Source of the DNA: Heliopora coerulea | Lineage: Eukaryota; Cnidaria; Anthozoa; Scleralcyonacea; Helioporidae | Reading direction: 5' to 3' | DNA: 64,000 nt | Assembly (NCBI GenBank): GCA_030142905.1 | Contig: JASJOG010000067.1 | Coordinates: forward strand, 1 to 64,000 | In this document: positions 20,520 to 31,859 of the stretch, piece by piece | Numbering within the stretch: position 1 is the first letter of the stretch | Layout: each line of letters begins with the position of its first letter | The notes under the pieces: generated by a model | The model's database searches: none | What the model saw: only the letters and a program-made list of their open reading frames with translations | Told to the model about the DNA's origin: nothing | Made by a program: the position numbers and the translations under genes

Positions 20520-23500
20520 TCTCACAGTTTCTTCGACCACCTCACATTAGCAGAGATGACAGTGACTAGGTTTCATGCGAAGTTCATCAAGTATACCTTG
20601 TTTAATGTAGAAATCTGTTAGCAGGGCAGACCACTTCTAAGGTCTTACAGGCTAGTGCAAAAAATAAAGGAGAGTATTGGGTGCAAACTTGTCTGTTTTG
20701 TAGTTTACAATATCACTTAATTCTAATCAATAATGTAGTCATTATCAATAATAATTAACAATAATAACAATAATTAATAATAATTAACAGTTTCAATACA
20801 CAGTTACCACCAGGCGCAAGCATTTTGGATTAACTGGTGGACAAGCATTACGACGTGCTTAGGGTGGGGGAAAGATTTGGACGTGGACAGTTAGCTCCCC
20901 AACTTATTGTAATAGTTCAACCAATGGCTGGAGCCCATCAGCACAGCTGCATTTTGGTACGTATGGTGTCTTTCCTCGCGTGGTATGTTGAATTAGAAAG
21001 TCAAGCTTCTTAATATTTGATTGATAGTCTTGGGAGGTTAGTCTTCATGACTCAATCAGAAGGAAAGACTTCTGCTAAGGAAATAGCGACTTGCTATATC
21101 TTAAAAGAAGAAACTTTGCTTTCTGAATGGGTCATGAAGACTAACCTAAGATCACTCGGAAGTTCAATGTAATCTAGCACTTGGATCGTTATGGCTCCTG
21201 GGAGAAAAGATAAAGAAAGAAAATTACCTGGGAGATTAAGAAAACGTCTTCTTGCAGAACCAAATGAAGATCTGTTGCATGAACGCTCCTCAAAACATAA
21301 AGTCTTTTGGTTAGAGCCCCTGGTAGACCAATTAGGTGATACGACTGAGCACGAGATATGATTAATATGAATCGGTTACATGTGGCTAAGCAGAGGCAGG
21401 GTGGGCCGTCGGACATCAAGAATTTGTCTAATGCGGGCCCCAATGATTTGTAGGAAGAAAGACCTTATGTAGAGGATTAGGTTGGATGGAGAATTAGCAT
21501 AAACGTGACGTCTTATGTCGAGGTACAAAATTTAACACTCCTGTAGTAGGGTCACTTTCAATCCTTTATACTAAAGCATCGACTCATGTCATTATAGACG
21601 TATTTCGTTTCATTCAATTCACGTCGTATTTTTATCAGCAGTTTCCTCACCCCCACCTTATACCCCCAAACAAAAGTGGTCCCTTAGTATATTATTTCTC
21701 GGCCCCTATTTGAAAGCCACGACGCCACTGTGGCTAACACATGAGGACGAAATGCACGTTTTACGGTTCACAGCCGTAGCAATATAAAATTTTTGGCAAG
21801 GATAACCAAAAACTGAACTCAAACTAAAGGGCGCTTGAATGGCTCGAAGGAAGCCATAAATATTCGGTGAAAACGAGCAACTATTCTACACGAACTAGTA
21901 TTGCAATGAACAATTACTTAACCGAGGTATAGGGTTCAGCTGGGTTTTTTCTCAAGGGAAAACTTTGCCTCGTAAAATTTGTACAGGTTTCCGGGCCCCA
22001 GACCCCTACCGTTATTACGGCTTTGCCGTTTCAATGTTTTTGTTTTACCTTTGGGGCAACGTTTCCTCACTGATTATCTTTTGTTCCAAGCTAAATCGTT
22101 CGTCAAGCTCTAACCCGTAACCTTCTGATGACCGGTGAGACTCCCCAGTCACGGATTTACTTAAATGCCGACCTTAGGTGGAAGTTCGATATACGTGCTA
22201 AGGTTCACCTCGTTCAAGTTCCGTAACGCCAAGACTACATGAATTCACTCCAAATAACATTTACTTTAATAAGTCCAACCCGAATATAACTGTATATATG
22301 TTTAAGACTCTCTTCAGTTTTGTACACACGTTGATCTGACTTCTCTGTCTGTTGACTATATACTTTCTCATATTAGGAAACCATGAGCAGTAATATATTT
22401 GTCAGTCCAGACCTACCTCACCAAACTTCGTTTTGTTAATTTGGCAGTCACTATAGTTACCGCCTGACACTAACAATGCAGTAGCAACGATATGTTAATA
22501 ATGATGCTAAGAGAGGTACATGTCACGGATGTGAGACCCTGGAGATAACACGGATGATAGCTGAACGTTCATCCCGGTCGGGACTCCGAAATCATTGTCC
22601 TGATGCATAAGCCTGACAAACGCTCATTTGTGGTCCATGATATCTTAATCAAGTTTGAATAAGTCAAAAATATTGCCCTAGCCGCAGCACGGATATGCCT
22701 AACTACAGTTCCTGAACTAGATATTGTCCGAATCTTATCTACATTTCACACTCTGATCTGCTATACTAAATTAGTTTTTCGTTGGAAACTGTTCGGTCGT
22801 ACAGAGGGAGTTTGGCTGAGTTATTCACACTTTTTCTTCCTTTTATCACGGAAATCAACAGCTTCACTGGAAATACTAAGGGTGACCCATGGCAGTTATG
22901 CAATTCACCAATCCCAACTTCGTTGTACAGTACTTGCATTAATTATTTGCTTTATTTAACGTCTGAGGCTGCCCTCCCTCTACGTCGATTGAAATGAAAA
23001 TCACAAATATGCAATAAACCACCGAAACAGGAAATAGCCACTAAATACTGAAAACGAATGAATTTATTTATCACACTTGGGGAATATAGAAAATATATGC
23101 ACATATTAAATGCAACATTGCATAAGATAGAAATTTAAAAATTCACTAGTAATGACCACAAGGAGCAACGACGCGAGCAAACTGTCAAACAGAAGTCATG
23201 TTGTTCACTCTAAATCAAAGTTGGAATCGCAAAATCAATGATGATACATATCATAAGTATAAAAACCACATCTTTCATTTAACTATGTGCTTAACTGGTG
23301 TGGCAGAGACCACTTAGACAACAGTTTACACGGGTACCAGTTATAGACACCAACTTTGAGGGGTAAATCCCAACTTTAGCTTCAAGGTTTTAGACAGTGA
23401 CTAACAATGATGGAACGTCCACCGAAAGTGGATAATAGCATTCGTATATGTATACGAATGTACCTGCACATGTATATGCTTCAATTATTAATACATTATT

Positions 23501-23630
23501 TTTTGAAAAATATACACAAATATAGATTAAATGGCAATCAAGCTCTCATGGACCTCCATAGTTCTCGTTCCCAAATTATATCAGCTCCCAGTTACCATAT
23601 TCATGCTGCATAAACAAATCTTAAATCTCA
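20520..23630. other. Intergenic stretch, one hairpin and AT-rich tract
   Basis: No gene is supported. There is an AT-rich 'aataattaacaa' tract at about 20,735-20,795 and the inverted repeat described separately at 21,031-21,148. The open frames at 21,189-21,443 and 22,782-22,997 have no motifs. Confidence 0.5.
21031..21150. repeat. Imperfect inverted repeat (~120-bp hairpin)
   Basis: 'aggttagtcttcatgac' at about 21,035 is the reverse complement of 'gtcatgaagactaacct' at about 21,131. The pairing extends outward and inward with mismatches (cttgggagg and ctcaatcagaa on the left). The arms are about 40 nt with a loop of about 45 nt. This may be a short MITE or a transcribed hairpin. Nothing else identifies it. 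Confidence 0.55.
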
Positions 23631-23712
23631 AGAGGAATAGCAAAGCCCAGCAAAATATCTTTACCAAAGCCATGGAGATGGACAAAGAAGTATAATCATA
23701 GTATTTAATAAA

Positions 23713-23749
23713 GTTCTAACGTTTCGTTGTATCATCACAACATCATCAG
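23713..23749 (-). ncRNA. Hammerhead-like motif, PLE-3 left arm
   Basis: On the minus strand: CTGATGATG, a stem (GTTGT, loop, ACAAC), GAAAC, then GTTAGAAC. The core is intact, but the expected NUH triplet reads GAAC, so cleavage is doubtful. It is identical in form to the right-arm copy at 26,949. Confidence 0.35.
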
Positions 23750-23879
23750 AGAATAATTTACAAGACTGCCTGAAGCCTAAGTATATTGTTACAGGGTGTG
23801 ATAATGCATTAACCAATCAGAGGACCTACTAAAAATAAAAGTTACAGGTGTGAGTGAAAGAGAATTATAAAAGGAAGAG

Positions 23880-24173
23880 TGGTACTGAGTCAATATTGGC
23901 ATTTAAAGAGGGTTTAAAAATGCGAATGAGTAGACTTTCTCGTAAGACAAGTTCGAAGTCAAAAGGACAAGAAGAAAGGATTTTAAAATCACGAAGAGAG
24001 ACCGAGTGACCCGTGTCGCGGTGGTGTGAGAGAATACTGGTAAGGGGAGGGTTAGTACGCTTTATACCTGTGAGATTGCCATATGGTCAGATACGCGTGT
24101 ATGGAGGTGCGGGTGGTTCTTTCCGACATACGAAGCTCCGCAGCTTCGACACGTAAAATGATAAACTACATGC
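23880..24173 (-). pseudogene. GIY-YIG domain, PLE-3 left arm
   Basis: Minus-strand coding for FTCRSCGASYVG followed by HLHTR and DHMAIS. It matches the right arm at 26,530-26,830. The usual 'ETSR' after YVG is changed to 'KNHPH' in both arms, which alters a conserved part of the nuclease core. The frame is broken after the MAIS segment and is separated from the RT by the LINE. Confidence 0.65.
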
Positions 24174-25748
24174 AATATACGACCAATCAAGTAAATTTTT
24201 GAATGATAACAATATTATCTCAAAACAACAATCAGGATTTCGTCAGTATCATTCCTCAGAAACGTTCTTACTGCAAACAACAGAGAAACGGCTGATGAAC
24301 ATTGACATAGGTTTAATTAATGGTGTATTGTTCCTCGACTTAAAGAAACCGTTTGATGCCATAGATCATCAAATACTATTATCTAAGCTTTAAGTCTTAT
24401 TTAGATAACGGAATGTAAATCTGCGTACTACAAGGTACAAAGTCAAACCAAAAAAAAATTCTATATGGTGTTCCATTAGGATCAAATCTAGGACCATTGT
24501 TGTTTTCCATCTATATTAATGACCTTCGTAACTGTCTTCAAAATACTCAAGCTTCGATGTTTGCAGATGATACAAACTTGTCTAGTTCAGGAACTTCACC
24601 AACTGACATTGAAAACAAGATCAATGCAGATCTACATAATGTCAATACTTGGCTAACAGCTAACAAATTGACTTTAAATATTATAAAACAGAGTTTATGC
24701 TAATACCATCAAAAAAGAGACTAAACCAATTTACTGAAACTCCAAATATTATTATTGGAAGGCATGCAAATAAGCTAGTAATAAATAAGAAAGTATTAGG
24801 AATTATTCTTGATGAAGAGTTAAAATGGAATGAACACAATGATGAACAGTGCAAAAAGATATCTAAATCTATTTGTTTATTAAGAAGATCAAAACGATAT
24901 GTAAACCAAAATGCACTGATGAATATTTATAACTCACTAATCCTATCTCATTTCACTTACTGTTCTACTGTATGGAATGATGTTGGTCGTGCACACTTGA
25001 ATAAGCTGTACAAATTGCAGAAAAGACCTGCCCGTGTTATAACGGGATCTAGTTACGATGTTGGGTCGAAGGAGATTTTTGCTGATTTGAGATAGGCTCC
25101 GATTGAAAACATTTTAAAGAAACGGGAATTAAACATTACTTTTAAAGCACTACAAGGACAATTACCAGAATCTATATCTGAAATGTTTAATATCAGAAAT
25201 AATGTTATGTATCACCTAAGAGACAACGATCGAAAACATCATTTAAACAAACCTAATACAGTTTTCATGAAAAAGTCCTTCTCTTATAAGTCAGTGGCTG
25301 CATGGAACAAATTGCCTCGCGATATAGTTTCTGAGTATCAAACTATCTACGACAAGATTTAAAAATCTAATTGATCACTATTTCCAAAATTTAGAAAATA
25401 GTAATTGATAATGGCTTTAAGATTGTTCAAGACATTTCAGGACGACACTTGTGTGAACTGCATGAATTTGGGCTTGTGTGAATTCTAAACATTTGTATGA
25501 TATTAATTGTTAGTTATGTTTGTAATTAATTATATTAATTATAATCGGTAGTTTGTAATATAATTAGTATATTTATAGGTTGTAAATAAAGTAGGTATTA
25601 TAGGGTGAAGCTGATTAATATGTAGGCTTCGCAACTTTTTGTAATTTATTAGATTCTTTAAGCATAGCACGGTCCATTGAAAAACAGCTTAGTGTGCTGA
25701 ATGGCTACCATGCATAAATAATCTTAAATAAATAAATAAAATAAATAA
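24174..25748 (+). mobile_element. CR1/Jockey-like LINE inserted in PLE-3
   Basis: A plus-strand non-LTR retrotransposon fragment that interrupts the PLE at 'actacatgc' (24,173) and ends in a TAAA-type repeat (about 25,722-25,748), after which the PLE resumes at 'cttaagcg'. It is strongly 5'-truncated, starting within the RT fingers. No clear target duplication was found. The tail of simple A-rich repeats is usual for this LINE group. Confidence 0.8.
24199..25362 (+). pseudogene. LINE reverse transcriptase, multiply broken
   Basis: Successive frames give SKQQSGFRQYHSSETFLLQT (motif 1-2), NGVLFLDLKKPFDAIDHQIL (motif A), GVPLGSNLGPLLFSIYINDL (motif B), ASMFADDTNLSSSG (motif C, FADD), a thumb with KVLGIILDEELKWNEH, and the C-terminal WNDVGRAHLNKLYKLQKRPA block typical of CR1/Jockey-like elements. 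Frameshifts near 24,400 and 24,700 and an in-frame TAG at 25,093 inactivate it. The frame continues to about 25,362 (AAWNKLPRDI). No endonuclease domain is present, because of 5' truncation. Confidence 0.85.
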
Positions 25749-26079
25749 ATCTTAAGCGTAGAGGAATCTTGTCTTTAAAAGAAAAGAAATGGAAAAGTCC
25801 AACGGACGGGCGAACAACACATCTAATGTTGATGTGAGGAAAAGCAGATGAGAAAAGTTTTTTTATCTGAGTTCGGATTTGAGAGAAATGTTGCCCAGTA
25901 AATGGTAAAGAAAGGTAAACAACACGTTTGGGAGTCGTAAGCAATTTAGTTGATTTGGAGAAGACTTTGTCTAGAAAGGGGGCGATACATCTGTCAAGAA
26001 GTTTGAGTGGATAACCATGGTTAACAAAAATGCGGTTTAGTTTTTCTAGTTCAAGTCCGTTCCAAAGGTTGTTTTTCAA
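25749..26079 (-). pseudogene. PLE RT thumb/linker, PLE-3 left arm
   Basis: A frame of about 110 codons with LEKLNRIFVNHGYPLKLLDR, then KRVVYLSLPFTGQHFSQIRT and FSFKDKIPLRLR. It matches the right-arm frame 26,220-26,525 nearly exactly. The homology to the right arm ends at about 26,055, where this copy is truncated. It is cut from its GIY-YIG domain by the LINE. Confidence 0.75.
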
Positions 26080-26089
26080 CTGTTTACCG

Positions 26090-26830
26090 CAAACCCACTT
26101 TTACAGGTCTTCCTACTTCCTTTGATTCCTTCATCCCATTTTCCTACAAAAGGGGTTTAATTTTCTCTTTACTTAACCGCAGTTTCAGTATTTGTTCTAC
26201 ATACGTTATTTTTCATGCTGAATTAGAAAAACTAAAACGCATTTTTATTAACAATGGTTATCCACTCAAACTTCTTGACAGATGTATCGCCTCCTTTCTA
26301 GACAAAGTCTTCTCCAAATCAACTAAATTGCTTACGACTCCCAAACGTGTTGTTTACCTTTCTTTACCATTTACTGGGCAACATTTCTCTCAAATCCGAA
26401 CTCAGATAAAAAAACTTTTCTCATCAACTTTTCCTCACATCAACATTAGATGTGTTGTTCGCCCGTCCGTTGGACTTTTCCATATCTTTTCTTTTAAAGA
26501 CAAGATTCCTCCACGCTTAAGATCGCATGTAGTTTATCATTTTACGTGTCGAAGCTGCGGAGCTTCGTATGTCGGAAAAAACCACCCGCACCTCCATACA
26601 CGCGTATCTGACCATATGGCAATCTCACAGGTATAAAGCGTACTAACCCTCCCCTTACCAGTATTCTCTCACACCACCGCGACACGGGTCACTCGGTCTC
26701 TCTTCGTGATTTTAAAATCCTTTCTTCTTGTCCTTTTGACTTCGAACTTGTCTTACGAGAAAGTCTACTCATTCGCATTTTTAAACCCTCTTTAAATGCC
26801 AATATTGACTCAGTACCACTCTTCCTTTTA
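26090..26830 (+). pseudogene. PLE RT C-terminus plus GIY-YIG, right arm
   Basis: The translation passes PTFTGLPTSFDSFIPFSYKR, NRSFSICSTYVIFHAELEKL, the conserved RVVYLSLPFTGQHFSQIRT, then FTCRSCGASYVG and HTRVSDHMAISQ. It is in one frame from about 26,220 to 26,636, where a stop (V-stop) follows a frameshift; the C-terminal nuclease segment continues in another frame to about 26,830. The RT palm is missing. The KNHPH change in the nuclease core is shared with the left arm. Confidence 0.75.
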
Positions 26831-26948
26831 TAATTCTCTTTCACTCACACCTGTAACTTTTATTTTTAGTAGGTCCTCTGATTGGTTAATGCATTATCAC
26901 ACCCTGTAACAATATACTTAGGCTTCAGGCAGTCTTGTAAACTATTCT

Positions 26949-26985
26949 CTGATGATGTTGTGATGATACAACGAAACGTTAGAAC
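26949..26985 (+). ncRNA. Hammerhead-like motif, PLE-3 right arm
   Basis: CTGATGATG, a stem (GTTGT...ACAAC), GAAAC, then GTTAGAAC. The conserved core is present; the NUH cleavage triplet is not clear. It is in the same place in the tail as in PLE-1. Confidence 0.4.
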
Positions 26986-27055
26986 TTTATTAAATACTAT
27001 GATTTTACTTCTGTGTCCGACTCGATGGCTTTGGTAAAGATATTTTGCTGGGCTT

Positions 27056-27890
27056 TGATATTCCACTTGAGATTACGTTTTCCGCCTGGTCAATCCATAG
27101 CTGATGTTTTAAAGAAATCTTAAATCTGTTCTGCGAGATCAAGTGAAAGACTAGACAAACATATTCACAGCCTAAGTCTGTGAAATGATCTAACTCTAAG
27201 CTGGGCTTAAATTTCCTTGCAACATTTAAGGATCTGGGACATACGTATTTTTGGCTTACTAATGTTAAATACCATGGAATGTTCCATGTGAATTTGATTA
27301 ATGTCAAAGATATTCGCAATATTCTAAAAAGTCAAAATGCGTTGTCAATCTTAAGACAATCCTGACACATGTCATAGAAACAAGGTCATCTCAAGAACAA
27401 AGAGAGCCATGAAAGAGCTACAAACAAACGGTCGCAATGTTTGGATGCAATTCTTTACAACATTGTTGCTTGAAAATCTTGCCACTGTTTGAGCACCATG
27501 TGAAAATGCTGCGTTGTGTTGCAACATGTTGTACTAAGTTTGAATCGAGCCTAACGTTCATGCAACAAAACTACTGAATTTTAGGTGAGTTGTAATCGTT
27601 CGACGGCCTCCGCACAACATTAAGGAGTTTAAGTAAACAGTATGGCAACGTGTTCTTGAAATCAAAATATTCATTAAAAGCAAAAGGAATGAATAATTTG
27701 CAGCCCCAAAGCGGATTTTCAACGCCATCCTACTTCTACACAATAGCGACTTTAAGAAACGAGGACGGTTTTGAGAGGACGGTGATGAAGGTAGAGAGGT
27801 TGGACTGGGGAGAGACTACCGTCGTCGAGCGAAAATCAAAACATTAAGTAACCACAGTTTTATAGTGGGACGGCGAAGTATGCTTGTTGA
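27056..27890. other. Flank upstream of Harbinger-1
   Basis: No gene is supported. The left terminus of the Harbinger element should lie here, but I could not find a terminal inverted repeat matching the right side (30.2-30.9 kb). Confidence 0.4.
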
Positions 27891-27893
27891 CCA

Positions 27894-29306
27894 ATGACTT
27901 TCTTTAAAAATGCCAGAGATCTTCTCCTAGAAAGCTATGATGAGGGTGCTATTAATGAAAATGAATTTTTGCTGATCTATGAAACAAACTATTCAAAAAA
28001 CCCTGAATTTCCGTATAAACATTTGAAGTTTAACTTAGAAGAGTTGACTAAGGCTGAATGCTTTGCAGAATTTCGCTGTCGAAAGACTAATGTAAAAATG
28101 ATTGGCGATATGCTCCGTCTTCCATCAAGATTCGTATGCCATGTACATGTATGTACAGTATGTGATAGTACTGAAGGGTTGTGCATAGTTCTGAAGAGAT
28201 TTGCCTACCCTTGTGGTTACCCAGACCTGATACATCGGTTTGGAAAACCAGTACTAGTCCTCAGCATGACCAACAACGAAGTAATTGATTTTATTTACAT
28301 GGCACACGGGCATAGACTTACACAATGGGACAGCACTATCCTTAATCCATGAAGTCTCCAAATATATGCTGAAGCAATTCATGATAAAGGTGGAACTCTG
28401 CCAAATTGCTTCGGTTTTATAGATGGGACAGTTCGACCAATATGCCTCTCCAAGAAACTGCAGAGGACCGTATATAATGGACATAAGCGGGTTCACGCTT
28501 TAAGATTTCAACCGGTTACGCTGCCAAATGGACTGATTGCTCAATTTGTAATGGCCTTAGGAAAGAAAATTTGTGTTTTCACTGAGGCTATTTTCTATTC
28601 ACCCTACTTTCCCATCAACATATTTAGTATAACTGTCAAAAAACCATTTTATGAGCTACAAAGGCTTTAAGACATTAAGCTTGTTTTACATCAAAAGATT
28701 TGTAAAACACCTGTAACTTTTATATTTTATTTCAAGTTGTTCTGTCATTTCATTTCATTTTCTTTCATCTTCATTTGTTTCCTTTTTTTCGTTGTCATTT
28801 TTATTAGTGAAGGGGCTTTGGTACACCTTAGAGTTTTATTCCGGATAACGTTAGATGATTTTATCTAAGAGTTAAGGCACTGCCCCTTAATGGCTTGGAT
28901 TAAAATTAAAATTAAATCAACTTAATTTTGTTTTATCTTGTTTTAGAAGGAAGGAAACATGATGCAGGAATTTTGGCAGACTCTGGTCTCCTAAATGATC
29001 TTGAAGCACATGTTTTTTTCTGAAGTTGGCCTGCCAATGTCTGTTTATGGGGATCTTGCATATCCTCTCCGTGTGCACCTCCAGGCCCCTTTCAGAGGTG
29101 CTGTCTTAACCCAGGATATGAAAAACTTCAACAAAGCAATGAGTGCAGTTCGCATATCTGTTGAATGGTTATTTGGTGATGTTATCAATAAATTTAAATA
29201 CATGGACTTCAAGAAGAACTTTAAAATTGGCCTTAGCCCTGTAGGTAAAATGTATATTGCAAGTGCCATCCTTGAAATTGCACTCACATGTCTTTATGGA
29301 AACTAA
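27894..29306 (+). pseudogene. Harbinger (PIF) DDE transposase, Harbinger-1
   Basis: Exon 1, about 27,894-28,560, reads an N-terminal region (RLPSRFVCHVHVC is a repeat-like intrusion near 28,130), then TLPNCFGFIDGTVRPIC (first catalytic Asp in FIDGT) and NGHKRVHALRFQPV. An intron-like gap (28,561-28,946) ends in TTTTAG, and translation resumes with EGRKHDAGILADSGLL, then YGDLAYPL (second Asp) and SVEWLFGDV (third acid, Glu). An in-frame TGA at about 28,350, a slip in a T-run at about 29,005 and a GA instead of a GT donor inactivate it. In the DDE_Tnp_4 family these three acids bind the metal ions. It faces the Myb-like partner gene. Confidence 0.8.
28561..28946 (+). other. Probable intron of Harbinger-1 transposase, mutated donor
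   Basis: Removing this segment restores the conserved EGRKHDAG join across GCCTTA-G and AAGGAAGG. The acceptor is TTGTTTTAG. The donor reads GAAAGA, one base from the usual GTAAGA, so splicing here is probably lost. Confidence 0.55.
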
Positions 29307-29490
29307 ACTTCTGAATTCTTTCAAATTGACCCAACAACCCTGCAAGGGTACTTAAATTAACGTAATATGAAAGATAAATGACAATGATGAATAAAACTTC
29401 TTAAAACTTTAATAAAAACACTTGAGGAAAGGTATAAACATTGCAACAAATGCATAAAAGAACAAAAATTGTAATAGTTCGTAGAGTATC

Positions 29491-30150
29491 TTAGTTAGAT
29501 CCAAGCTCGGAAATAATGGCCATGATCAGTTGATTTTGTTGTTGCTGTTGGTGCTGCAGTGTATTTTGCTGTTCACTGAGCCTTTTCATAAACTCCTGGT
29601 GCCTTTGGCTTTCATACCTCAGCTTTTGTGCTTCAAACGCTTTGTCTTCAATTCTAAACTTTGCCAAAAGTTCATTTTTTTCACGAAGATACTGTACAGT
29701 TTCATTCCTACTTGATCTTCTTCGTTTCATTGTTCAATGGTTTTCATTTTCTTTTCTTCGCTTTGTCTCCCCCAACTTATCCATGGTTTTGGCTTGCATA
29801 TCCTCTGCATTCATACGCTCTTCCATTACTTTTCTTTTACTTCCCTCTACATTAATTTTTTGTTGTGTTTCTGTAGCGTCTTCATTTTCAATCAGTTGTT
29901 CCAAAAGTAAGTCTACCTTTGACATACTGGTCTCTATACCCGACGCTTTTTTTTCTTCATCTTTCAACTTTCTCCTGAGCTTGTTCGATAACAAGTTGTA
30001 GCGGTCACGAACGGCACGACGATGCAGGTTCACTTTAAAATTTGGTTCTCTGATTTGGGACAAATTTTCGGCAATTTCAAGCCAAAGCTGAGCTCTCTGG
30101 GGGAACTGTTTTTGAAAGCAAAAGGGTTCTTTGCTACAATTGCCCTGCAT
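29491..30150 (-). pseudogene. Harbinger Myb-like DNA-binding partner, one stop
   Basis: Two minus-strand frames in the same phase, 30,150-29,734 and 29,730-29,491, are separated by a single TGA (ENENH-stop-TMKRR). The N-terminal part has a Myb/SANT-like region (RAQLWLEIAENLSQIREPNF, then VNLHRRAVRDRYNLLSNKLR). The C-terminal part is a long charged coiled-coil ending in a Gln-rich stretch (QQNTLQHQQQQQNQL). In Harbinger transposons this second protein helps the transposase reach the nucleus and bind the ends. It converges on the transposase gene, the standard layout. Confidence 0.75.
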
Positions 30151-30891
30151 AACAATACATAGTGACTGTCAGTCCATACCATCATGAATCTTTCAGCACT
30201 ATATTAAGTACAATAATAAACATAAATTATTCACTTCCTAACAAAAACTTCAGGTATAAAATTCAATTGCCTACAACAAAATTCTTTTGTTTACATTATA
30301 AATGTCATAAACGATTTTTTCGATCATCTTTGTCTAAAGTATTTCAGAGTGTTATTGGTTTTTCGTTTGACAACCTACCGTCTGAAAAGTCATCAAAGAA
30401 GGTGGTAATGAAATTACTTAAGAGTAATTAAATATCACTTACAAAGATTTCTTCGGTGGAACTACAGAAGCAAACGCACAGCTCATTTTGTCAGAGTCGA
30501 TTCTTCAGAAGTGACAGGAATACAGCAACTAACCCCAAACAAATAACCAAAGTTTAGCTTACTTTTGTAACTACATTTGTGTGTTCCCATAAAGTCATAT
30601 TTTTTGTAAAAATTGACTTATACGACGGTAAAAACCACGATAATTACATTTTTGAGGACGACGGCAAACTACCAACCCAAACGTATTCGACGCCACAGGA
30701 CGGGACAGTGGGCATGTTTAGTGTCAACAAACCTGATTATTTACTTCCAGAAACCCGTCTTTCCTGCTTCCCGTTCTACAACTTAAGGTCTCTAATACGT
30801 TGTCGAGAACATTTCCACGGTTCGACCACTACGCTGAATCAAAACAGGTCAGACGTTGCGGATATTTGAAATGTTAACCTGCTGATCGGAG

Positions 30892-31043
30892 CCAAGCCCG
30901 GAGCTGGCTCTGAATTTCGGGGGGGCACTGCCGCACACATAGCCGCGACGTGGACCAAAAATTGAGCTGAGGGTCTGTAGGCGTCTCTGGGGGGGTTGTT
31001 CCCGAGGGGATCTTGGTCGCATTCTGGGGAAATTTTATAATTG
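30892..31043. repeat. GC-rich repeat, partial copy A
   Basis: From 'aagcccggagctggctct' to 'ggggaaattttataa' it matches 33,263-33,410 with few differences, in direct orientation. It is much more GC-rich than its surroundings. It stops abruptly where LINE-like sequence begins, suggesting that the right half was lost. Confidence 0.8.
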
Positions 31044-31049
31044 GTGACA

Positions 31050-31790
31050 ATTATAATTAATGACGCTGGCGAAATAAATGCCCTTCGTTCATTAGATCAG
31101 CGAAAGTAGAATTTTACCAATTTATAATTAAATCTGGTAAAAAGGATTGTTCAGTATTATCAAAATACCTTAGGGACTTAGTTCAGAAAGAATCCAAGAT
31201 AAACTCTCTCTCCATTCAAGATGGCAAGAGTGTTTTGAATCCGCCGCAGGTCGCCTACATATTTAATGATTATTTTATCTCGGTCGCTTGTACAGTTCCT
31301 ACTATCGAAAATACGAAGCCTGGCAATTTACAACACCTAGAATCTTTTCTTTCGGCTCTTTTATCTCACAATGATAAATATACGATACCTGACATACATG
31401 AATCCTATGTTGAATGCTATTTAAAATCATCACTTACTAAAAAAGGCGTGAACTTAGACGGAATATGTCCCAGGTTATTAAAATCAGCTGCATCAATTAT
31501 AGCTCAATCTCTAATTAAAATTTTAAATTTGAGTATCAGTTGTGGTATTTTTCCGATGCAGTGAAAAATTTCAAAAATTTGTCCAGTTCATAAAGGAGGA
31601 AGTAGATCTGATAAAAACAACAATCCCTCAATTACAATATTTGCAGTACTCAGTAAGATTATTGAGCGACATGTTTATACTTGCTTTTATGACTATCTGA
31701 GTACAAAAAAACGTTTTATATAAACTGCAGTCTGGTTTCAGACCTGGCTTTTCCTGCGAGACTTCATTCCAGCCCAATAGTTTAGATTCG
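31050..31790 (+). pseudogene. LINE (CR1/Jockey-like) RT 5'-part fragment
   Basis: Translation of about 31,085-31,745 gives KSGKKDCSVLSKYLRDLVQK, ILNPPQVAYIFNDYFISVA-like residues, KKGVNLDGICPRLLKSAA (the linker before RT), HKGGSRSDKNNNPSITIFAV, LSKIIERHVYTCFYDYLS and finally LQSGFRPG (motif 1). These are the region between endonuclease and RT and the RT fingers. Stops at 31,561 and about 31,720 and a frameshift near 31,715 break it, and the palm is absent. Confidence 0.7.
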
Positions 31791-31859
31791 TATTTTTCAA
31801 TAAAACTTGTTATTTGGTTTAACATTCTATATTCATTGAATTATTCTTAAAGTGCCATC

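Larger units (their letters stand above)
23641..26055 (-). mobile_element. Penelope-like element 3, left (minus) arm, split by a LINE
   Basis: A minus-strand PLE. The RT thumb and linker (26,079-25,750) is followed, beyond an inserted LINE (24,174-25,748), by the GIY-YIG domain (24,173-23,880) and a 3' tail ending at 'gcccagcaaaata' (23,645). It is the inverted, near-identical partner of the plus-strand copy at 26,090-27,055. Both 5' ends are truncated, so the two copies again lie head-to-head. Confidence 0.85.
26090..27055 (+). mobile_element. Penelope-like element 3, right (plus) arm
   Basis: A plus-strand PLE beginning in the RT C-terminal part (about 26,087, YRKPTFTGLPTSF), then GIY-YIG, then a tail with a hammerhead-like motif and the terminus TTTGCTGGGCTTTGATATT at 27,045. 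It is colinear and near-identical in inverted orientation with 23,641-26,055 minus the LINE. Confidence 0.85.

Noticed and set aside
29642..30001. 119-codon plus-strand frame
   Set aside because: It is antisense to the Harbinger Myb-like gene, which explains its coding-like length.
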